In this document: piece after piece, positions 60,468-64,000 of the stretch | How positions within the stretch are numbered: the stretch's first letter is position 1 | Layout: the number at the start of each line of letters is the position of its first letter | NCBI RefSeq assembly: GCF_003201815.1 | Contig: NZ_QJKB01000004.1 | Span: 310,001-374,000 of the forward strand | Direction of reading: 5' to 3' | Length of the DNA: 64,000 nucleotides | From: Undibacterium pigrum | Lineage (GTDB): Bacteria > Pseudomonadota > Gammaproteobacteria > Burkholderiales > Burkholderiaceae_D | Program-made: the position numbers and the translations under genes | The notes under the pieces: generated by a model | Databases searched by the model: none | Told to the model about the DNA's origin: nothing | The model's input: only the letters and a program-made list of their open reading frames with translations

Positions 60468-61763
60468 GTGAAAATATTATCGTCCACCCTGTTTTTTGCA
60501 TGCGCGCTAGCATGTCCCGTCCTGTTTGCACAGACTATTGCTGTGCCTGATCAATTGAAATCCGGCCCTTTTATATCGACCCCTTGTGAAATAGGTATTT
60601 TTCAAAAAGACAAGCAGACATTTGTCGTCGTGACCAAAGCAGATAAAGGATTTAACTACACCTTCAGCAATGGGACTGTTGGCAATACGATGGACTCCGG
60701 GATTACGCTGACATGTGGAAAAAATGCAGTCCTGATTCGGGGAGATGAGGTCTGGAACAAGCTGGCCATTTCCGAGTTGAACACGCGATTTGAATCCAGT
60801 GGCGTTATGCTTGCAGGCCGCCTGATGGAGCCGCCCGGTGCAGAAAAAAATACACCCCTGCTTGTCTATGTACATGGCTCAGAAGACACTGGCTGGATAG
60901 ACCGCGCAGGTGACCCTTATCAAATGCTCGGACGGGGTATTTCGGTTTTTGTGTATGACAAACGCGGCACGGGACTTTCACAAGGAGAATATACCCAAAA
61001 CTTCCCCCGCCTGGGCGATGACCTGGTAGCAGCTTCTCGCGAAGCCAGGCGGCTGGCAGCCGGACGCTACGGTCGTTTTGGTCTCATAGGCTTGAGCCAG
61101 GGTGGGTGGATAGTGCCACTCGCGGCAGCGCGGGCCGGGGCAGAGTTTCTTGGGGTTGGCTTTGGCCTGGCGGTTGATATCACCGGGCAGGATGCTGAGC
61201 AAGTCCGCAAGGAATTACGCGATCACGGGTATGGCGACGACATACTTGCCAAAGCCAGCAAGGTGACAGATGTGACGGCAAAAATAGCAAAATCTGAATT
61301 GAAAGAGGGGTTTGACGAGCTTGCTGATATCCAGAAGCAGTTTGGCAAAGAGGCCTGGTTCACAAGTATAAAGGGAGGATACTCAGGCGTGTTCCTGAGC
61401 ATGTCAGTAGATGATTTGCGCCGTAATGGTGTACCAAGATTCGACAAGCTGGATATTGACTGGTCGCTCGATCCCATGCAGGTCTTGAGCAAAGTTGATG
61501 TGCCACAGATGTGGGTATTCGCGGATGAAGACCGCCAAGCTCCGGGGGCAGTGAGTTTGGAAAGGCTGTCGAATCTTCGCCGCCAGGGCAGTAATATCAC
61601 GATTTACCGTTTCCCCGATACTGGTCATGGCATGTGGGAATATACAGAAGCAAAAGATGGCACGCGCAAGCAGCTTCGTATTACGCCAGGCTATTATGAT
61701 CTGATGGCGGACTGGGCAAAAGGCAAACTTGACGGCAGCTATGGGAAGGCATATCGCAGATAA
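60468..61763 (+). CDS. Exported alpha/beta hydrolase
   Basis: A 431-residue hydrolase with a signal peptide (about 1-21, ending LFAQT). The N-terminal region (20-110) is not part of the usual fold. The hydrolase core has 'LLVYVHGSEDTGWIDRAG' (oxyanion), the nucleophile elbow GLSQGG, an aspartate in FADEDRQAPG and histidine in DTGHGMWEY. The substrate is unknown. It starts with GTG, with GGAG seven bases upstream (an out-of-frame ATG at 60464 is not used). The 197-base gap before it holds no gene. Confidence 0.88.
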   Translation: MKILSSTLFFACALACPVLFAQTIAVPDQLKSGPFISTPCEIGIFQKDKQTFVVVTKADKGFNYTFSNGTVGNTMDSGITLTCGKNAVLIRGDEVWNKLAISELNTRFESSGVMLAGRLMEPPGAEKNTPLLVYVHGSEDTGWIDRAGDPYQMLGRGISVFVYDKRGTGLSQGEYTQNFPRLGDDLVAASREARRLAAGRYGRFGLIGLSQGGWIVPLAAARAGAEFLGVGFGLAVDITGQDAEQVRKELRDHGYGDDILAKASKVTDVTAKIAKSELKEGFDELADIQKQFGKEAWFTSIKGGYSGVFLSMSVDDLRRNGVPRFDKLDIDWSLDPMQVLSKVDVPQMWVFADEDRQAPGAVSLERLSNLRRQGSNITIYRFPDTGHGMWEYTEAKDGTRKQLRITPGYYDLMADWAKGKLDGSYGKAYRR

Positions 61764-61860
61764 ATGGCCATGGATATGCTTCCCTGTATTTCTGTTGGTT
61801 GAGGCTAATGGCATCATCTGTGCAATGGGACCAGCTTACCATCAAGTACCAGAGTCTTTG

Positions 61861-62340
61861 TTATCTGGCGAAGCTATTGCTGCGCTTGATCTTGTTCTGT
61901 AACTGCAGCAGGCCATAAATCAGCGCCTCTGCGGTAGGTGGGCAACCTGGGATGTATATATCGACAGGTACGATGCGGTCGCAGCCGCGTACTACTGAGT
62001 AAGAATAATGGTAATAACCACCACCGTTGGCGCAGGAGCCCATGGAGATCACATAGCGTGGCTCTGCCATCTGGTCATAGACTTTTCGTAAAGCTGGGGC
62101 CATTTTATTGGTCAGGGTGCCAGCGACTATCATCAGGTCAGCATGGCGGGGGCTGGCACGCGGCATGAAGCCAAAGCGGTCCATGTCATAGCGGGCACTG
62201 GCAGCCTGCATCATCTCAACCGCACAGCAGGCGAGGCCGAAGGACAGATACCACATGCTATTGCTCTGCACCTTGTTCATCAAATCATTGACGTTGGTGA
62301 GGATGTATGAATCCTGAAACAAACCTGATTGCTCTTCCAT
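61861..62340 (-). CDS. nuoB: Solitary NADH-quinone oxidoreductase subunit B
   Basis: A 159-residue iron-sulfur subunit that carries cluster N2, the last centre before quinone in complex I. All four cluster ligands are present: C38 and C39 ([10 protein letters not shown]), C103 ([15 protein letters not shown]) and C133 ([10 protein letters not shown]). Length equals the usual betaproteobacterial NuoB. No other nuo gene lies within the window, and a strong AAGGAG site precedes it. It follows the AraC gene by 38 bases on the same strand. It may be a second copy with a different role or assembly, or a moved gene. Confidence 0.93.
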   Translation of the reverse strand: MEEQSGLFQDSYILTNVNDLMNKVQSNSMWYLSFGLACCAVEMMQAASARYDMDRFGFMPRASPRHADLMIVAGTLTNKMAPALRKVYDQMAEPRYVISMGSCANGGGYYHYSYSVVRGCDRIVPVDIYIPGCPPTAEALIYGLLQLQNKIKRSNSFAR

Positions 62341-62378
62341 GGATGGGGCTCCTTCTTTGAGATGCCCCGATTATGGAT

Positions 62379-63329
62379 TCAAGCGATGATGTGGTCTTGT
62401 ACCGAAACGACATCGATTTCGTCAGTGGGTATAAACAGCTTCCCCAATTCAGCTTCATTGAAGCTGAATGCCCAAAGTGCAGGATCTTTTGCCGCAATGC
62501 CACGCATGAGCTGCGCTGGTGTATGACCAGTAAACCGGACAAAGTCGTGGTTCATGTGTGCCTGGTCGGCATAACCAAAACTCATCGCGCATTCGACCCA
62601 GGTCTTCGCTGGCAGCCTTCCCAGCATGACTTGCGTCAGTGATGCACCGTAACGTAAATGCTGTTTGTAACTACGTAAACTGAGGCCAAAGCTGGCCAGA
62701 AAGCGCCTCTCGAATTGACGAGTGCCCAAACCCAGGCTATCAGCTAGTTCCTGCGCTGATTTATTTATCCAGTGATAGGGAATATCCAGCGGAGCAATGC
62801 GCGGTTTTTCAAGCAAGCGCAAACGTAACAACATGCTTTGTACCACATCCAGTTGTGCAGCAGTACCGTTGGCGGCATCCAGTTTTTCATTCACTTCGGT
62901 GTAGTGGGACAGAGGTAATACATCGGCCAGATTGATAACGGCGTCGCTAAATTCGTCTACGGGGTAGCCCAGTATCTTGCTGAGTTTGCCAGGGCGGAAA
63001 GTCGTTGACATGAAGCGAGAACCAGGCTGAGCCTTGCCCAGTGAACGATGCCTGTTGGGGCCGACGATGGCGAAGCGATACAAAGTCTGACCATCTTCCA
63101 TTTCCATCGCTCCACTCAAAACGACGATCAACATCGGTAGTGGACTTGCTGGTACGGTGTACCAGCACGAAGGAATGTCCATGACCAGAAAATGCATGCA
63201 GACATCCGCCAACAAGGGATGTGGAGCAAGGCTGGTATGTGGTAAAGAAAGATCTTGCAATTGACCTTGGCTCTTATTGCGGAAGAAATTGCTGCTATTG
63301 TAGCCTGTTTGCGTAAGGTGAATATTCAC
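62379..63329 (-). CDS. AraC-family transcriptional regulator
   Basis: A 316-residue regulator. The N-terminal part (about 1-160) looks like a cupin-type or unfamiliar effector domain 'MDIPSCWYTVPASPLPMLIVVLSG'. The C-terminal AraC DNA-binding domain has two helix-turn-helix motifs: 'SAQELADSLGLGTRQFERRF' and 'AMSFGYADQAHMNHDF' then FVRFTGHTPAQL. It lies just upstream of the solitary nuoB and 8 bases after the exported unknown protein gene, so a single transcript is possible. Confidence 0.9.
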   Translation of the reverse strand: MNIHLTQTGYNSSNFFRNKSQGQLQDLSLPHTSLAPHPLLADVCMHFLVMDIPSCWYTVPASPLPMLIVVLSGAMEMEDGQTLYRFAIVGPNRHRSLGKAQPGSRFMSTTFRPGKLSKILGYPVDEFSDAVINLADVLPLSHYTEVNEKLDAANGTAAQLDVVQSMLLRLRLLEKPRIAPLDIPYHWINKSAQELADSLGLGTRQFERRFLASFGLSLRSYKQHLRYGASLTQVMLGRLPAKTWVECAMSFGYADQAHMNHDFVRFTGHTPAQLMRGIAAKDPALWAFSFNEAELGKLFIPTDEIDVVSVQDHIIA

Positions 63330-63337
63330 TAAAGACC

Positions 63338-63946
63338 TTATTCACTCTTGGCTGCTTGCTCTTCGCTCTGGTCGGGCTGGATATAACAGTTAGCGGGTAG
63401 TGCATCGGACTTGATTTTGTAAAGATAAGATGCCGTCGAAGTCTGGGTGCCCTGGTTTAATTTTATAGTCTTGAAGTAGCGTCTTCTCAAGTCGGTATTG
63501 GCGCGTAGATTCAGAGAGATATCTTTGAGGAGCAGCAAGGGATTGGCAGCGACAGGAGCAAAATCGTCGCCGGGACGGTACTTGGAAAAAGCAAAACCCA
63601 AACGTTTTACGTACAAAGGAAACATGGTCTTACTTTCCTCCATGCCGCAAGCCAGCAGGACGGCAATGGCCTGGTGCCGGGCAGATGCCTTCCAATTACT
63701 GCTCTCGTAATAATACAAACCGGCATCATCATAGTTTTCTATGGTGCGCCAACTGGTTTCTGGCAATTGGTGGCTTAGCTTTAATGCTATTTTGTTGAGT
63801 CTGAGTGCATCTCGCTGGTCATGATTTTTCTCAAATGCCGCCATTGCGGCATTGCGGATTTTGTCTACCTGATTCTCAAGCTGAGACTGACTGGCTTGGC
63901 TAAGTATTGGCAGGCAAAGCAATAGTAAGGGGGCGCTAAACCTCAT
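63338..63946 (-). CDS. Exported protein of unknown function
   Basis: A 202-residue protein with a signal peptide (1-18, ending LSQASQ) followed by a mostly helical region: 'QVDKIRNAAMAAFEKNHDQRDALRLNKIALKLSHQLPE', then 'YYYESSNWKASARHQAIAVLLACGMEE', which resembles one or two TPR-like helix pairs. I recognise no family. First in the minus-strand run with AraC and nuoB, near the window edge. Confidence 0.7.
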   Translation of the reverse strand: MRFSAPLLLLCLPILSQASQSQLENQVDKIRNAAMAAFEKNHDQRDALRLNKIALKLSHQLPETSWRTIENYDDAGLYYYESSNWKASARHQAIAVLLACGMEESKTMFPLYVKRLGFAFSKYRPGDDFAPVAANPLLLLKDISLNLRANTDLRRRYFKTIKLNQGTQTSTASYLYKIKSDALPANCYIQPDQSEEQAAKSE

Positions 63947-64000
63947 GATGGACAGGTATCGACAGCTTTGGTGCCGTTACTATACGAGCATTGAGAGGGG

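Noticed and set aside
1..64000. CRISPR array, prophage, insertion sequence, tRNA or rRNA
   Set aside because: No direct-repeat array, phage genes, transposase, or cloverleaf/rRNA signatures were seen on either strand.

Overview
The window is a chromosomal segment of about 50% GC from a betaproteobacterium. Gene content and order (aceE-aceF-lpdA with lipoyl domains on E3, rpsP-rimM-trmD-rplS followed by a CoA pyrophosphatase and a CobD/CbiB-family protein, DUF3579, DUF2189, a 159-residue NuoB) point to Burkholderiales. Oxalobacteraceae, perhaps Undibacterium or a relative, is the best guess; this is inferred from family knowledge, not from a search. I saw no rRNA, tRNA, CRISPR array, transposase, integrase or prophage block.

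Layout. 0-4 kb: minus-strand unit folD-prlC-glutaredoxin/DUF4124-holC. 4.3-7.1 kb: TonB-dependent receptor. 7.5-13.9 kb: pyruvate dehydrogenase operon aceE-aceF-lpdA, where the E3 protein carries two lipoyl domains and E2 only one. 14.2-17.1 kb: periplasmic M16 peptidase. 17-22.4 kb: methyltransferase, DKNYY-repeat membrane protein, and a c-di-GMP pair (Hpt-HD-GYP and GGDEF) around a GNAT enzyme. 22.5-27.7 kb: tightly overlapping minus-strand operon encoding a TPR-like periplasmic protein, LolD-like ATPase, FtsX/LolE-like permease, LolA-like periplasmic carrier and a predicted outer-membrane barrel, probably an envelope-spanning lipid or lipoprotein export route. 28-33.9 kb: single genes (DUF2855, solute-binding protein, tautomerase, TMEM175-type channel, hydrolase, DUF2189 behind a perfect FNR/Anr box, TM2 protein).

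34-38 kb: ribosomal and tRNA-modification operon, then nudL-like and cobD/cbiB-like genes. 38-43.1 kb: GFA protein, GNAT, acyltransferase 3, and an NtrC-type regulator with its overlapping kinase. 43.1-43.9 kb: non-coding block of inverted repeats plus a hexanucleotide microsatellite. 44.3-50.6 kb: LysR regulator divergent from a histidine phosphatase, SDR, hotdog thioesterase, acyl-CoA dehydrogenase and acyl-CoA ligase, an acyl-CoA catabolic cluster. 50.7-54 kb: a small unrecognised ORF, an unknown protein, and the overlapping operon membrane protein-DUF4166-TIGR01777 epimerase. 54.1-57.8 kb: OmpR-type two-component system, Pal-like lipoprotein, PBP7-type peptidase. 57.9-64 kb: NIPSNAP, HxlR regulator divergent from an NTF2-like protein and a QorB-like quinone reductase, a secreted alpha/beta hydrolase, and a minus-strand trio ending in a solitary nuoB downstream of an AraC regulator.

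Most of the window is ordinary core genome. The items that most deserve follow-up are the LolA/LolD/FtsX/barrel operon, the solitary nuoB, the redistribution of lipoyl domains in the PDH complex, the two copies of a palindromic repeat element (29978-30076 and 46073-46216), and several strong palindromes in promoter regions. I found no obvious defence or other unprecedented multi-gene system.
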